A stretch of DNA of 64,000 nucleotides from Melanocharis versteri (Eukaryota; Chordata; Aves; Passeriformes; Melanocharitidae). The notes beneath the pieces were generated by a model. That model was not told the DNA's origin. It made no database searches and saw nothing but the letters and a program-made list of their open reading frames with translations. A program made the translations under genes and the position numbers. Positions 40,101 to 55,100 of this stretch are shown in pieces (the stretch's first letter is position 1; the number at the start of each line of letters is the position of its first letter). Where the stretch lies: contig VZTG01007197.1 of assembly GCA_013397845.1 (NCBI GenBank), forward strand, positions 397,071 to 461,070. Reading direction: 5' to 3'.

Positions 40101-43100
40101 TTCCTTTCGGTCCAGATTGCTTAAAATATGAAAAAAGAAAAAAACACATAAGATGTAAAGCCCCACACGTGTTGCACATCACTAAATGCAAAAGTTATTA
40201 AATATAAATGGTAACTGTTTCATAGTCTCTTGCAGTCAGAAATCTAATTTTCAAACAAGCATTTTATTTTTTTCACCACATTTTTGTCAAAGTAATTAGA
40301 AATGCACAAACATTATTTCACAGACAGCAACAGTCAGTGGTCTAAATGCTACATTGACTTGACTCTTTTTCAATGTGTAAAATTAGGTTAATTCTGAACT
40401 TAACCTGGTCATCTCAATTCACCTGCAATGCAGAAGCCAGTAAAACGGAATTCTAATACATGAATTAATATCAAGCCTCATTTCCAATCACAGAATTATT
40501 AAGGTTGGAAAAGACTTCTACAACAGAGGCCAACCATTAAAACAATCCCTGATTGCCATGCAAAAGAGAAAAAAAATTATGTAAGAACCTGTTTCCAATT
40601 ATTAAAAAATACGTGTTTAAATTCAGAAACAAATTTCAGCAGCAGTCCTTAAGGATTTAAGAAACCACATGGAAAGGCTAGAGAAGAATAAATGGCAACC
40701 TCCTTCTGAGGTTTAGGCCAAAAAAAATCTCCCAGAAGAACCTAGGAACTAGGGCCACTAGTTTTACAAGCACCTCCATTAACACAAGTTAACACAGAAA
40801 TTAATGTAGCTGATGCTCACAATTCTGGTCCTTTGTACACCAAGACTGGTATATAAATAAACCTAACTAAGCTTAGCACACAGACAACTTGAAAATAGCA
40901 TCTACATGTCTTCTGTCTTTTCAAAATTTGCAATATGGAATGCTGTAAGCTTTTAATCTATGTGACTGTTCCTCCCAAACATCAAAAGCCTAACAAACTT
41001 CCGACATACGTGCATTACATTAACTGTATTCTAAAACAGAACAAATGCAAATTGTTTCCTGTTTTATTTCAGCCAAACTAAACAGAGTAATGATATTACA
41101 CAGTAATAAAAACTCATCCTCTCCTTTCCTCTTCACAAACAGTACACTCATAAGAATAGAGCAAACTAATTCTCTCGTTACTCAGAAAACAGCGAAAGTG
41201 GAAGCAAAGCAGGTAAGAATGTAGTCCTGATAATTCTACAGAGTGCAGTATGAAAGCACATTGCATCTCCATAGTGCTCTGGGAAGAGAGTAAAAGGACT
41301 TCAAAACGAAATGTGACCGTCGCAACTTAAAACTGGAGCTAGCCTTTACAAACAATAAACACTACTTTTGTGCAGGCCACATCCCAGTTTATCAATCCAG
41401 TCAGATCCGAACCATGTCTCTATGGAGCCATATCCTGTATCTTTGCATCCTGGCACAGTTAATATGTAACTTGGAGTAACTGTTTACAGGTGCTTCAAAG
41501 AGTCACCCTGTTAAGGAACACACACCTAATGCTAAGGAAACCTAAAGGCAGGAAAAAAATTTCCAGAATGCCTGATACTATACGCTGTCATTACATTAGA
41601 CGACTTACTTGTTTGTTTTAAAATCCCTCATGAATATAATGCATTTAAAGGAATTCTCACTTTTGTACCTCAAGAAGATTAAGAGACGAGAATTCTAGAT
41701 TGATCACTGTCCCTACCAACTGCTTCATGCAGCTCATGCATGAGATTTGTTAAACATGTGGTACCTACATGCCATTTCAATGCCAAGTCTTGAAGAACAG
41801 TCAGTCAATAGCATAAGACAGAACTATGCATCCATTAAATGAAGCAAAGTAGTTTGAACCAACTACAACACTAGGCCAAGCTATATCTGAAAATCTGTTG
41901 TATCAGACATGAACAAATTTTAATTTAATCCTCAGATTCCACTGGAAAAAACCATTAATATTTATCGTAGTATTATTTTGAAATATCAAATTTTGTTGTG
42001 GTAGAAACTTGCATTTTACATGAGTGCCACAGATACTCAGCCAGACTTTAAATTAGCATGCATGTGCAAAAAAATTGCAGGAGATAAGAAATGCAGTACA
42101 AATCACACACAAATTCAACTTGATAGAGATTATAACTGAGTTCATAATCAGCTTGCTCCATGCGAAACCATCCCCACCCAAAGAATGCAGTGTAAGTAAC
42201 AGAATCTGTTACGTCAGTGCCAGAGACTAAAACTGCTCAACTTATTTAATAATGGTTTTATTTTTGGCTATCCTTTCAAGAACCTACCATTGATTTAAGT
42301 ACAATATATTAGGTTAGATAAAATTATTTTCCCCATGTTGTTACTGATCACCACATCATAAAACAATCTACAAACGCAAAAAGTTACAGAACACAACTTC
42401 GTGTCACCTGCAAATTAGCATAGGAAAACAAAACCCAACACCTTAGAGCTCAATTTCCATGCTATCAGCTCTTCTGTCTTGATATATATCTAGAATTTTA
42501 TTCTTGGTTTGCCACTCACATTTTCTGCAAATAGTCCTTTTTGAGGAATCACCATCAGCATTTACTTTTAAACTCAACTATTGCCTAATGTGAGTAAAGG
42601 CTAGCCAAAAAAGGATATAAAAAAGTTCCTACACAAGTAAAAATATATGACCAAAATATATTACTCACTTTATATGGTCTGGAATTTCATATTATGGTCT
42701 GTTTTAAATAGTCCTATTCAGTTGGCTTTTTTCTGGCTATTGCCTTCTCACTCAGACACCTACATTTTCAACAGCAAGTAGCCCTGAAATCCCTCTTCTC
42801 TATTTATTAAAAAAAAAATGCCTGTCAAGAAGCCACATTTTATTAATTTTCAATCCTCTAACTCAGAAACAGATTTAGAAGCTTTTAAAAAGCAGTCAGT
42901 TGAGTCAGAAGCTACTGGAATTAAACACCATTTGCAAAGTTCCTATGTAAAGCTCACCCGGAGTCAATTAGATCATGCCAGTTCTGATATCCTCCAGTAA
43001 CAAAGCACTGCTTGGGATTGTTATGACTATTTCCTGCCTTTCAAACTCCAAAAATATTCCTAGCATGACAGTTAATTGTCTGTTGCTAATATAAATGAAC

Positions 43101-46100
43101 TACAATAACAATCCTAAAAGAAAACATATTTAGAACACTCAAGATGACTACTATCCAGTTACTTCACAAAATATTCAGCTTGCCTATGTTACGCATTAGT
43201 TTCCTTTCTGCATGTCACACATGCCAAGTCACTACCTTTTTTTTCTTCACATTACATTGCAGGCTTATAAAGAACTAAATCCCACAGTTAAGAAAGGCAA
43301 GCAGGCAAAATCTAACATCCTCTGAAGATTAAGAATCTCTGGAGCAGGTTGAAGAAACCTGTGGCACTAAACTTGGTAAGACTAATCAATTTTGACTGGC
43401 TGTTTACTGAACCATCTCACAAAAAAGCTCAATCAAGTACACAAGTATTATCAAGTCAACATTCAGAGCAGTCTTGCATGACTCTCCTTACTTCAAATCA
43501 TTTTCATGAGCACTGCAGATCAAAATTTTATCCCTCAGAATTACAAAAAACACCACAAACAACTTCTCCCCAGAAGACCACCACAAATAAACAAAAGCAA
43601 GCACAAACACACACAAACAAACAAAATCCCTCAGAAAGGTAAGGGCATGAATGCTTAGAGATGCCTCACATTTTCCTCAATGGGACACTGAACAAAAATA
43701 TTCTAAAAAGGACTTCATGCACGAAAAAGCACAGCTGATTCAGCCTAAACCACAGTGATAACATAAACCCCATCTTTCAGCTTAACTCATGGTAAAAACT
43801 GACAAACCTTTTTAGTCATCAGCCTTGCACTGATGGCAAGAAGCGTAAAGAAATGTAAAGAATTGAAAACAGAAGTATCTACTACTGCATCTGCTATTAC
43901 TAAAGGGAAGGCAATGTCCATCCATACAGATTATAGCACTGTTTGAAATGGAAAGAGGCAACAACCTAAGTCCTCAAGGACAGGATAAGACAGCAACTTT
44001 CCTATGAGGAAAGGCTGCAGAAGTTGGGGTTGTTCAGCCTGGAGAAGTGAAGGCTCCAGGGAGACCTTACTGCAGTCTTTCAGTACTTGAAGGGGGCCTA
44101 GAAGAAAGATGGGGACAGTTTAGCAGGGCCTGTTGCAACAGGACAAGGGGTAATGGTTTAAAACTAAAAGAAGGTAGAAGAAAGAAGTGTTTTACGAGGC
44201 GGTGAAACACCGAAACAGGCTGATCTGAGAGATGGTAGCTGCCCCATCCCTGCAAACATTGAAGGTCAGGTGGGACGGGGCTCTGAGCAACCTGATCTAG
44301 CTGAAGACGCCCCTGCTTATGGCAGGTAGCTTGGACGAGATGGCCTCTAAAGTCCCTTCCAACCCAAACTGTTCTATGAGCCTATTATTTTGTGACTGCA
44401 AAATTCCTTTTTCAGTCTATTTATTCAATGCCAGATTATTCTAATACATGCTTGGATCACATCATTCATTCACATTAGTATATGGGCTTTCTTTTTCTGA
44501 AGTCAGCAAATCCAACTGAGGGAAGTAGGATGAAAAAAAAAAAGGATAATGCCTACATATGATCCCACCACCCTAAAAAATCTATACTAAAAAACAGAGA
44601 AGAAAAAAGGTGGCAGAAGAAGGAAGCTATAAAATGCAGACAGGATAAAGCACTCACGAGGGATGGTGGGAATCCACAGAATTCATAAACAAAAAGAGCT
44701 CTGAATGAACAAACTTTTAAAGAAAATTCCTTAAAACAGTTGCTATCCCCTGTGTTTATGAAACACACTGGGTGTAAAAAACACCTAGAAACAACCCTGC
44801 AACTTACAGAAGACTGAAGGGGTTTTAAGTTTTCAAACAAATGAAGTTCAATTCAGCATAGTTCAGTAAGATTCCCTGGTTTCAAGTCATCCTCTCTAAA
44901 ATCATTTACAGAGATGCAAAACCTTGCTCCTGATAGATGTTCCAATTTATAAGTTTTACACTATATTTACACACCAAATACAATCATCAGATCTATAATT
45001 TAATGTTTACATGGATCTTACACAAGTTGGAGTTGCTGTGACTTAGTATTTGCTGATCATGTTGTCAGTTACGTGAATATCTACTGCAAACTATGTCTAT
45101 TTCAAAGTACTTTCTCAACATATTTGTATTAGCAGGTGCTCTCCTACTATGTGCCAGTGTTCTTTACAATGACTAAATTCTAGTGTTATATGATAGTAAT
45201 TCCTAAATGGTTTCATGAAACTTCAGTAATTAAGGTCAAAGCTCATAATCAAGAATGCACCCACGTGATTACTTACATTTTCTTAAAACACTTCATAGCG
45301 TAAGGAAAATCATTACAGACGAAAGCAGAGAGGACTTTCTAAAACTGAAACATCTGGAGAAACAAATGTAGTCAGTCTTACCTTTGGGCTGCTGTTTTTA
45401 CTACAGTTGTCTGTGCGTGTGCGTGGTGAAAACGCCTGCCATGTACCACAGTTACAGGACCAGATATATTCTGAGCATTTTCACTGCAAACATACAGAAA
45501 AATGTTTAAGGAAAGACTCTGGTGTGTTTATATAGTCTTAGATAAAAAATGCGGTGTCCTAATTTTACAAGACCAGCCACAAAACACCAAAAATTAAAGT
45601 ATTTCTGAACCAATAATACACATTGTTAGGATCCTTTTACAGGCATAAAAACATTCATCTTTATAATAAAATGGGACATACAAAAATATACACAAGTTGT
45701 TTTTTTTTCCCTGGAAGAAAAGGTAAAGATTTTTTTACTCAACCCTGTACTGGCAGAAGACACTGCCTTTTTTAATGACTTGTAACCATTTGTAATTAAT
45801 TTTATACTTCCATCTCTCATTTTATTAAGGCATAATATTAACTTCTTTAATATGACTTAAGGGGCAAAACATGAACAGACTGAATTCAGGAATATCCCTC
45901 ATTAAAAAAAGTAAACACAGCAAATTTATGGATGCAAGATGACTTGTAACCGAAAAAAATCAACACATTTCAAAAACAAAAAAAGGAAGGATTCTCAGGT
46001 ACTCATATCTCAACAGGACTCTTATTCATCAATGTATTCTAGCATTTCTTTGGTTGCTTCATTCGTTGCCTTCTGACTTTTATCTCATTATTATGTAAAA

Positions 46101-49100
46101 CCAGTAACTACCGCGAGAAGGTTTCTTACCATTACCCTCTCTAGTAAAGGCTGATCAATAATAGAGTGCTCCTTCAAAGATCATTAAACCCTAAGAATTA
46201 TCCTGCATGCTGCTGTGACAGGACACACAATACTATGCTTGAAATGTTAAAAAAATACACAACTTTTAACAGACAGCATGTTAATGATGCAAACTGTTCC
46301 ACATTATGGAAATACAGTGCTTAAATTGTGCTTTTAAAATTGCTTGGAAATTTTAATTGCATTAGAGAAAATTATGTGAAAAACCATTCCTATGAATAAT
46401 ATTTCTCAGAAATATTATCTTGCCATTTGTCCTGTTATGAACAATGAAAAGAAATCTGAAGTACCAAAATTCAAAAAGAGGTGACAACCAATTCCTAAAC
46501 CCTTCTTTACATTTCCCCAAAAGAAAAGAATGAGTAAACTGTTGATTTGCTTTCGAATTTTCAGTTTAGCATTACAAACCCTTTTGGAAGCTTTGACAAA
46601 AGTCAGTATTAGAAGCTTTCAGAGCATTTCTGACTGACCCCAACATAACCATGAACGTAACAGAACAAGACTTATCAAATCCAAATGGTTAAATTCTCTT
46701 TTCTAGAATGCGAAATTTAAACACATCATAAACCATCCGAGTTAATAGCTCAACTTCCTGAAAATTAACAGCATCCATGCAAACACCAACCTCCTGAAAG
46801 TAAACACACTCATCTCACATGCTTCTAAGTCAAGACTATGCAACTCCAGCTAGTCAGTCATCATCCAGATCAAACTACAGTCAACCTTCTGTCTTACCTG
46901 CCACCTCAGAAATAAAAAGCTGACAGCTACTTGCCCTAAATACTTTAGAATGTCTCAAATCCCCTTTGGCTTCCCATTTAATGTCTCTGAAAAAGATACT
47001 AGGAAAAAAAAACAGAAGCAGAGTGCAGGAATGCCACTCAAATGTTTAAGACCGAAGGACTTTAAACAAGCAAGCAAGTCTATGTATCTCCTGTTTCACC
47101 ATTGTATTTGTTGGATCTGAACTTTGCCAAACTATCCTGATTGTGCAACTCTGTCTTGTGCCTCCACAGCACTAAAAAACTGTTAAGCAGCACTTTTGCC
47201 TTTTGCCTCACACTCAGGTAGTGACAACTCCAGTAGGTGCTCGAATAGAATATCGCAGACTGCTCAGGGATCAGATCTGAGTCAAAGCAGACTGTTCTAG
47301 ACAGCACACTTAAATGGTTCATATGGTGTCAGACATGCTTCCAACTAGGACAGCTGTAAAACACAATCTGCTCTATAGCTTGTTCTCTGAATAGAACATA
47401 CCCAACACAGACAGAAACACCAGAAAATACAGTCATACAGTCCTAGTGAGTTGCAAAACAGGCACATCAGAATTGAAATCTGAGTTTGCAAGTTTCAGCA
47501 TAATTTCTTGAAAATTAGGTAACACACTAAAAGCAGGGTGATGTAATGGTCAGAAAGCTCCCTGAAAGAACAAATGTTCTAAAAAGAACTTACAGTATAT
47601 TAACAATAAATGTTTCATTAACATCAGCTCAGAAACCACAGAATGATTTGAAGCCTAGGCTCTGACGAAAACAAGGTTTTACTATCACGTGCTGTCAGCT
47701 GATCCTAGGAAATTCTTAACACCACATATTCAAGAGACAAAACAAAAAAAATCTTGCACTGGGCAAACGGATGGAGCTAGAAGTAAATAAAAGAACGGCA
47801 TTTCAAAAACACACAACTACAGACTACATTAATTCTGCTGTTCATCAAATATTTTTAACAAAACATTATCAAACAAAATCTAAAAGGGCTTTAATACAAG
47901 TTATTGAAAGCTAGCCAAGATAAAGATATTTAAAGTAAGACCTCATGACAACAAACTTACAACCAAAACTGATTGAGTTAAGAGTTTGATACTGGATTTG
48001 CTTAACCAGATAACAGATCATGACTTTTTGGTTGGTTTAAATTTCTCTGGCAAGTACAGCGAAAATTTCTTGTCACTGTCCTTGCATATCCCTTCTTCCT
48101 ATCTCTTATTCTCTGAACTTTACGGACTATTGTACTATAATAACACTCATTTGAGTCAAGCCCCATTGATCTTAATATTTTAATCCCTATTCTGCAGATA
48201 AGACGGAAAAAAAGACTGACATTGTGATAAAAATCACCATGAACAGATGAAGAATATCAAGTATCTGATCTTCTTGTATTTAACCTAGCATCATAACTGC
48301 ATGATCAACTTTCAGAATCTTCTCTAGCTGAAGAGTTTAAATACTGAAAGAGTAACTATTAAGCACCTTCCATTCCGCATATCAAAGTGAAAAAAGCAGC
48401 AGTCATCACTGAAGTGACTAGATCACAAACCTTTACTGATACACGTTATGAAAGGTACAACAATACCCCAACGAAGTCATTAAATCGAGACAATTGCTTG
48501 TAGCATAACCACAAAATGCAGTGACCAAAGTCTGAGAAGCAGTCACAGTGGCCTATGCACATCCATCACCCCCAACCAAGTCCTTCATTAATGACAATTT
48601 ATTAAGAAGAGGGTGGACGTTTATATTTTTCATTTAAATTCAGTATGCAGCTCAGTACTAGACAAAAGGTGGGTGCCCATTTAAATGCAACAGATTTTAC
48701 TTTTTTAGTTGAATTTTATAAATCTTACTAGGTCTTAGGTTTACATTGTGTTATTTGTCAATAGAAGGCAGTTCCAATCCAAGTAACAGAATGTCTGAAC
48801 TACTAGATGCTTACACCATCTAAAAACCCTCAATTACTATTTATCTTAAAACAAAACCTGTATGCCCTTCTGGAACTTAAAAAATACGTAAAAACACACA
48901 TGTACAGTCAAGTATGACTGCTTTAACAGTAAAGTAAAAAAAAAATACATGGCATGGTTGGATTTCACTACAAATTCCAGAGCCAGACAAAGGAAAAATC
49001 TAGTTACCAGAGAATTAGAGGAATCTTATTTTAAAGGTGTACTCAAAACAAAGAACAGGTATAATGTAGATGCACAGGTTTCTTCAATAGTAGAACAGTG

Positions 49101-52100
49101 CAAAGAAGCCCTGACAGATCTGTAATAGTTATTTTTACCTTTATGTTTATGTTCTAGAATAGAATCCTAAAGAATGGAAATTAGCAAGATGATTCTGTAA
49201 GAACTGGTGAATTTGAAGATGTGCAAGACAGAAATCTGGATACAATCTTACAAATCTGTTGTGTATACAAAAAAAAAATCTAAAGACAAAACATTATTTG
49301 CACAGATAAATCAAGGACAATTAAGTACCATGCTAATTTGTGTAAATGTAAAAATATCCTGTAACAAAAAATCCGTCTCATTATTAAACAAGTTTTATTA
49401 AAAAAAAAAAACAACAAACTTTTTAAAGTTCCACATAACAGTCCAGTAGTTTATCTCAAGACATCAGGCTCAAAGACCAGAACAGCAGGACAGAACATAT
49501 ATCACAAAGAACTTCAAGGATTTATTTTTCCAAGTGACTATGGTAAGATGGTCCCACTAAGTAATAGTGCTTACAGCATGCAAGAACCATGTCCTGATTG
49601 CAGAGAGGGGCCAGAGCTTGGGTCTGTGTAGGCAAGGCTACATTGCTATTCTATACCTCTCAAATCACCGCTGGGGTTGTGGTATCAGGGGGAAGAATAA
49701 GGACCATATCGCCAGAAGACTGTTAAAGACTGTTCCTGTCAGCTCCAAATGCAAGTGACAGTCTCAAGCTATCCTATACAAGTATGGCTATTTGCTGAAT
49801 CCTTTAAAAATAAAGTCTGTGAATCCAAAATCAAATTATATCTTGCAGTAATAAAAACAGAAAATGCATCCTGAGTTAATCCTAGCAATTCACAGTCATG
49901 GAATGAAGCGGATCTGGATGGGGATATAAAAAATATTTTTCTACCTGCTATCACTGTATAGAGGGAACAGTAATACAAGCAGGCAACATAGGTAAGGTAC
50001 TAACAAATATGCCAGTGAATGCTCTCAATCTATTTTAACCGTCTTCTGGTACTTTACTAATGTGGTGTTAAACATTTTGTAAGAGGAAAGACCTTAACAA
50101 TCTAGTTTTCCCTCTTTACTCAGAAGCACAGTACAACACAGCTTCTTAAAATGCACAGCACACAACATAAATGATAGAAGTTCTGTTTATCGTGTACTGA
50201 TTTGTATCAATGATCAAAGCAAGGAAACATAAATTAAATGTCTTACCTCAGTTTCTTGCTATTTCCCATCATGTTGAGGCCGATTGCGTTCCCTTTAAAA
50301 AGTTTGAAACCTCCAGCTTTGCCTCGCCTTGCATATGCTTTTATGGCATCACTGCTGGTGCCGATAGTTCCAGGTCGACAACGAATTGACTGTCACAATA
50401 GAATTCACATGCATTAAAATAATTGTATAATTGTGTAGAAGTCAGAAGGAGAAAATTAATGCAAAATATTAATATAAATATTACTTTGGCTTCATTTTCA
50501 AACTGCTTTTATACGAAATTTCATGGAAAACATACACTGTCTACACCCTCGCTAGGATTCCTTACTGAACAAAATATGTATTTTATATTTAGTACAGTAT
50601 TTATGATAGTTGTCTAAACTTGAAATTAATTATTCATGCTCATATTTTCAGAATGCTATACAAATCAAGAGGGAAACAAAAACTTGAAGGGTAGGCAGAC
50701 AGACAGCTTGAGTGTATGTTCCTAAAACACCACAGAAACTTCCATTTCTTTACACCGCACACATGGCTATGCAATACTGTTTAAGAACCTAAAAAGCTTT
50801 AAAGATACATTTTCACTATGAGATAAGCAGATTATTTACCTTTTTTTCTTCATTGGGACTGAAAGGCCCATCACTGTCATCTAAACTGAGCAGATTTGCC
50901 TCGCTAGACAGGTGTGGGAGAGAAAAGCACATACATTGTAATCCAACAGAGTACCCACAAAACATTTTAAACACAAAAGGGGTTTTTTCCCATTCCCTCT
51001 ATATTTAAATACATCATATACACATTGTACAAATATGCACAAAACAACAGGAGCATGAAATGAGCAACACAGTGATTAGATGCATGTGAACCTAAACTTA
51101 GAGTGTACATCAAATTACTCTGCAAAAAGCAACACTGAAGGGATTAATTCAAAATAGACAATGCTACTGAACCTTCAATATGGTTACAATAATATTACTG
51201 ACACTATAAAAGATTCTATACTCTCTGCATAAATTGAGTCAAAAACTTCATTAACCTATAAAACATGATCTTAGTTTGTTTATGCCTATCAATGTTTAAG
51301 TATGTAGTTTAAAACTGCAAACTTCACAGTGCTTTAGAAGAACTTAATGTAACTACATTTTACCCCACAGCTATTACTACCAAAGTATGTCTTCCTAAAA
51401 ATAACATATTTGGTTTGGTTCTACTGCTTATTAAAATGTGTTCCTTTAGTACTTTCAATGTCTGTAATCCCCAACTGTTAGAATGGGGAAGAAGATTAGA
51501 AAAAAAGAAAGCCACTCCATGATACTCTAAAAACATTCTTTCCAGTAATAGGCAATTATCCTCAAGTAATCTTAAGTATTTTAACTGAAACCCCAATCAC
51601 ACATTTCATACTGACAGCGGCTAGATTAGGCTGACATGTTCTTGCTTCCAGAGGAAGCAACCTGCAGACACTCCCTTCTCATCAATCCTGATAAGATTAT
51701 TCCTATGTTGGCTACAACAAAACAACACAACTTTTAGCCAACTTGTGACTGCATGCTTTGAAAAGTTTTAAGCAAGATCATTCAGGCAGAAATTACTTAA
51801 AATAAAAGCAGTTATGCCAGGTGTTTAAAGGGAAGAGCTACACAAGAGAAACAAACATTTCTCAGCTGTGTCAGTATGACATGCCGGCTGCAATACATAC
51901 AGCGACTTTAGCTCTTCATATATAAAGTAATCACTCAGTGCCTCATCCCTCAAGTTCCTAACAACTTTTTCCATTTACAGTATTTCCCTTCATGTTACAA
52001 TTTATTCTTCTGTCTTATGCGATACAGATATCCCTAGAGTGAATAAAAATAAAATAATAATGTTGGGTGAGATCTACAGACTCTGAAACTTCAGGAGATA

Positions 52101-55100
52101 AGATTGTGCACACAGTTGATTTTGAAATGGGAAGAATGATGTAAATGTGAACACACAGCCAGTGGCATTGTTGTATTTTCCTTTCATTTACAGACCACCA
52201 CAATTCTAGGTGCTCAGTAGTAAAACTAACAGTGTAGTAGATTCATCACTTATTTCAAACAAAGGCAAAAGAGTACAGTTGTACCTCTGTACAGATTACA
52301 CATGGATATTAAAATTTTTAAATCCTGCAACATTTTTTTAAAATTCTCTTTTAGAACAAATTGTACTTTCAAGGGAGGCTCATGAAGCCTTCTCAAACAC
52401 TCATCAGTAGACACAGAGTTCAACAATTTCAGAAATTTTCCACATCCTAAAAAATAAACAAAACCCTGCAGCACAGACATGAACAGCAACCCACAGTACC
52501 TGCAGCTCTAGCATTTGCCTACTGTGCTGCCCTAGTCAGATAATTTCAGCCCTAGAAATGTTTTCATTCTTTAGCTTCAGTTCCTACAAAAACGATGACC
52601 ATTTTCAAAACACCTTTGTACTGTGGTGATACTTTTAGGATTTCAACATGCTTCAATACTGCAACCATTTTAACAAAGGGCATTTGAGGGGGGAGGTAAG
52701 AGAAGGTAACACACCGCAAATGACCAAAACACTGAGCCAAGGCTTATATCAAAATGAACAAGAGGAACTCTTATCATGCAACATGACTAGAGAACTATTA
52801 GCAAATTAGAAGTTTTAAATGAACCAATACTTTTAAATCTTCAGGAATGCGAAGCATATGCATCAGAACCAGACAGGTTGTTTTTTCAGAGAGCAGAATA
52901 CATAGCAACCGAGCGATGTCTATTTGCTCATGTATCACATGCTTACAGTTGCCTGCTTCAATGATGCAATTTATACAGGCAGGAAAAAACGCAAACCAAC
53001 CCAAAACAAACACTATACCACTCCCCCAACATACCAGTCAGTAACATTTTTAACATCCCTGAAATAAAACCTCAGTTGTCTTGCTGAGAGGATGCCTCCA
53101 CACTCTGCCACTTTTAACCAGGGAACCATGGGTTTTCTGGTTATTTTCACATTGGAACAATAATTTTTAACTTTTCAATACGTTCCTTAAAATTTTATAA
53201 CAAATGAATGTTAAGTCTTTACTAAAATTAAGGGGGAAAATAGTAGTTTACCTCAACAGTTCTTAAGGGGAGTTCATAATTACACATTCAAATTTAGGCA
53301 CTGAACAAGAAAACAAAAATTTCTGTTTACTTACCTCTAATCACTCACCATTTGTTAATGTTTTAAAACATAAAGACCTATGCAATAGTTAGCTGGACAG
53401 CTCAGATTAACAGGCTCTGTTTTCACTACTATCTACAAGCAACCCAAACTTTAAACATCTGTTGACCACTGAGGTTACACTCTAATAAGCTGCAAGCACA
53501 TTTCCATCAACTACCAACTGATCCAGTCACATTTCAAACATAACTGGAATTTTTTTCTGAAAACTATTACCTATAAAACCATTAGGCTGACATATTTGCC
53601 CTCACAGCACACTGTGTACGTTCTTTGTTTTAAATTACATAGTGGTAGGCAGCACACTAAAAAAGCCCCAGTATCAGAGGCACAAGAGAAGTAGTAGTAT
53701 TATTTAACTCATTTACAGTGCCATTCCATTTAAAATGGCCTTAATTTTACAAGTTTTCATCAACTTAAAGGCTACAGTGCCCTACTAACAGGCTCACAAA
53801 AGAAGTATAAAATAAAACATCTATATAACTATGGGAGGTTTTTTTGACAAAGTAATACAAACTTTATAAGCAGTGGAAAAAAGCTCAGCGTTAATACATA
53901 ACACAGTACAACGCTTTTCCATTTGTCAATACATGGAAAAAAGAAGTTTATTCCCCTGAATGGAAGGGGCAAAAAATAAAGCTTTTTCAAAGAAAATGGT
54001 AGTTAAGTAAAGACACCATAGTGCAAATAAATTAGACCCACTTACTTGTATTCATTGTTTTTGATAAGGCTACTATTGAACAAATCTCAGCGGAAGGCAG
54101 AAGTCTAGACTATTAAGAAAACAGCATGACAGCCAAGAGAAAACTGGGCCCATCCGTTTACAAAAACACTGCAGAGCATACTGATATATTTCAAAAACAT
54201 TTACACAGACATTACAAAGGAAGCAAATATAAATTAATCAAGACACTTCAAGAGAATAGCCTGTAACACCAGAAAGCATATGATAACATGTTAACTTCAT
54301 GAATCACTTGAATATATTATTTTGGCCATGTTTGCTTAAGTCTGCCATCCTTTCATATCTTCTGCTACACAAGATCAGCTTAATTTCCACTATTTATTCT
54401 GTGGTGAACTACACAGGTTTCAGTGTGCTCAGCTGACCAACTGGTCTTTTTTTCTATTGTTCTACATAAAGGTAGATCTCCTATGGGATCTCCAATTACA
54501 AAGCAAGGAAAGTCTCACACTACTTGCTACCATCCTGAGTATATAAAATCTTTTAGAACATCAAAAATGTTATTTTTACTCTTTCAAGTGGACTGAATAT
54601 TATCTGTAGGCGTTTGTGATTACTTGTTAATTACCATTCTTAATTTCCATAACTCTAGTTCCATGCTGAGTATCAACTCTAGCATCATTTTAAATTTATG
54701 TAGTGTTGGGTGATCATTATTTTTCCAAACCTTCTTCAGTTTAGAAATATTCTTTAGCCTTTTTGCGTTCATTACTTGATATCTTAGCCATTATGACTCA
54801 CCTCATCAACTTCCCAAGTAAGTTAAATAACACCCTTCTTTTAAAATAATCTACCTATTCTAAAAATTGCTGTGGTAGGAGGTCATTAACCACATACTTT
54901 GTGTTCATCTCACTGAAGAAAAGATAATCCAAGCAGACATCCAATGGTGACCAACATCATTAGCACAGGTCTCACGGGGTAATACAAGAATACAGCCAAC
55001 ACTTTAAGTGCTGGGATGTTATTCTTAGGCTAGCTCAAAACAAACTTATTGTGCATCTGCCATGAAGAGGGCAAAAAGCTGTGATAAAGTCAGGCACTGT

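Larger units (their letters stand above)
40120..45381 (-). other. SENP6 intron 5
   Basis: 5.3 kb. It contains a small CR1 relic (40484-40556), a plus-strand CR1 (43975-44397) and an A/C-rich low-complexity stretch at about 43560-43625. No exon or RNA gene seen. Confidence 0.75.

Noticed and set aside
42818..43000. Plus-strand 60-codon frame with a plausible soluble-protein composition
   Set aside because: No promoter, splice context or recognisable family; length is within chance for this much sequence.
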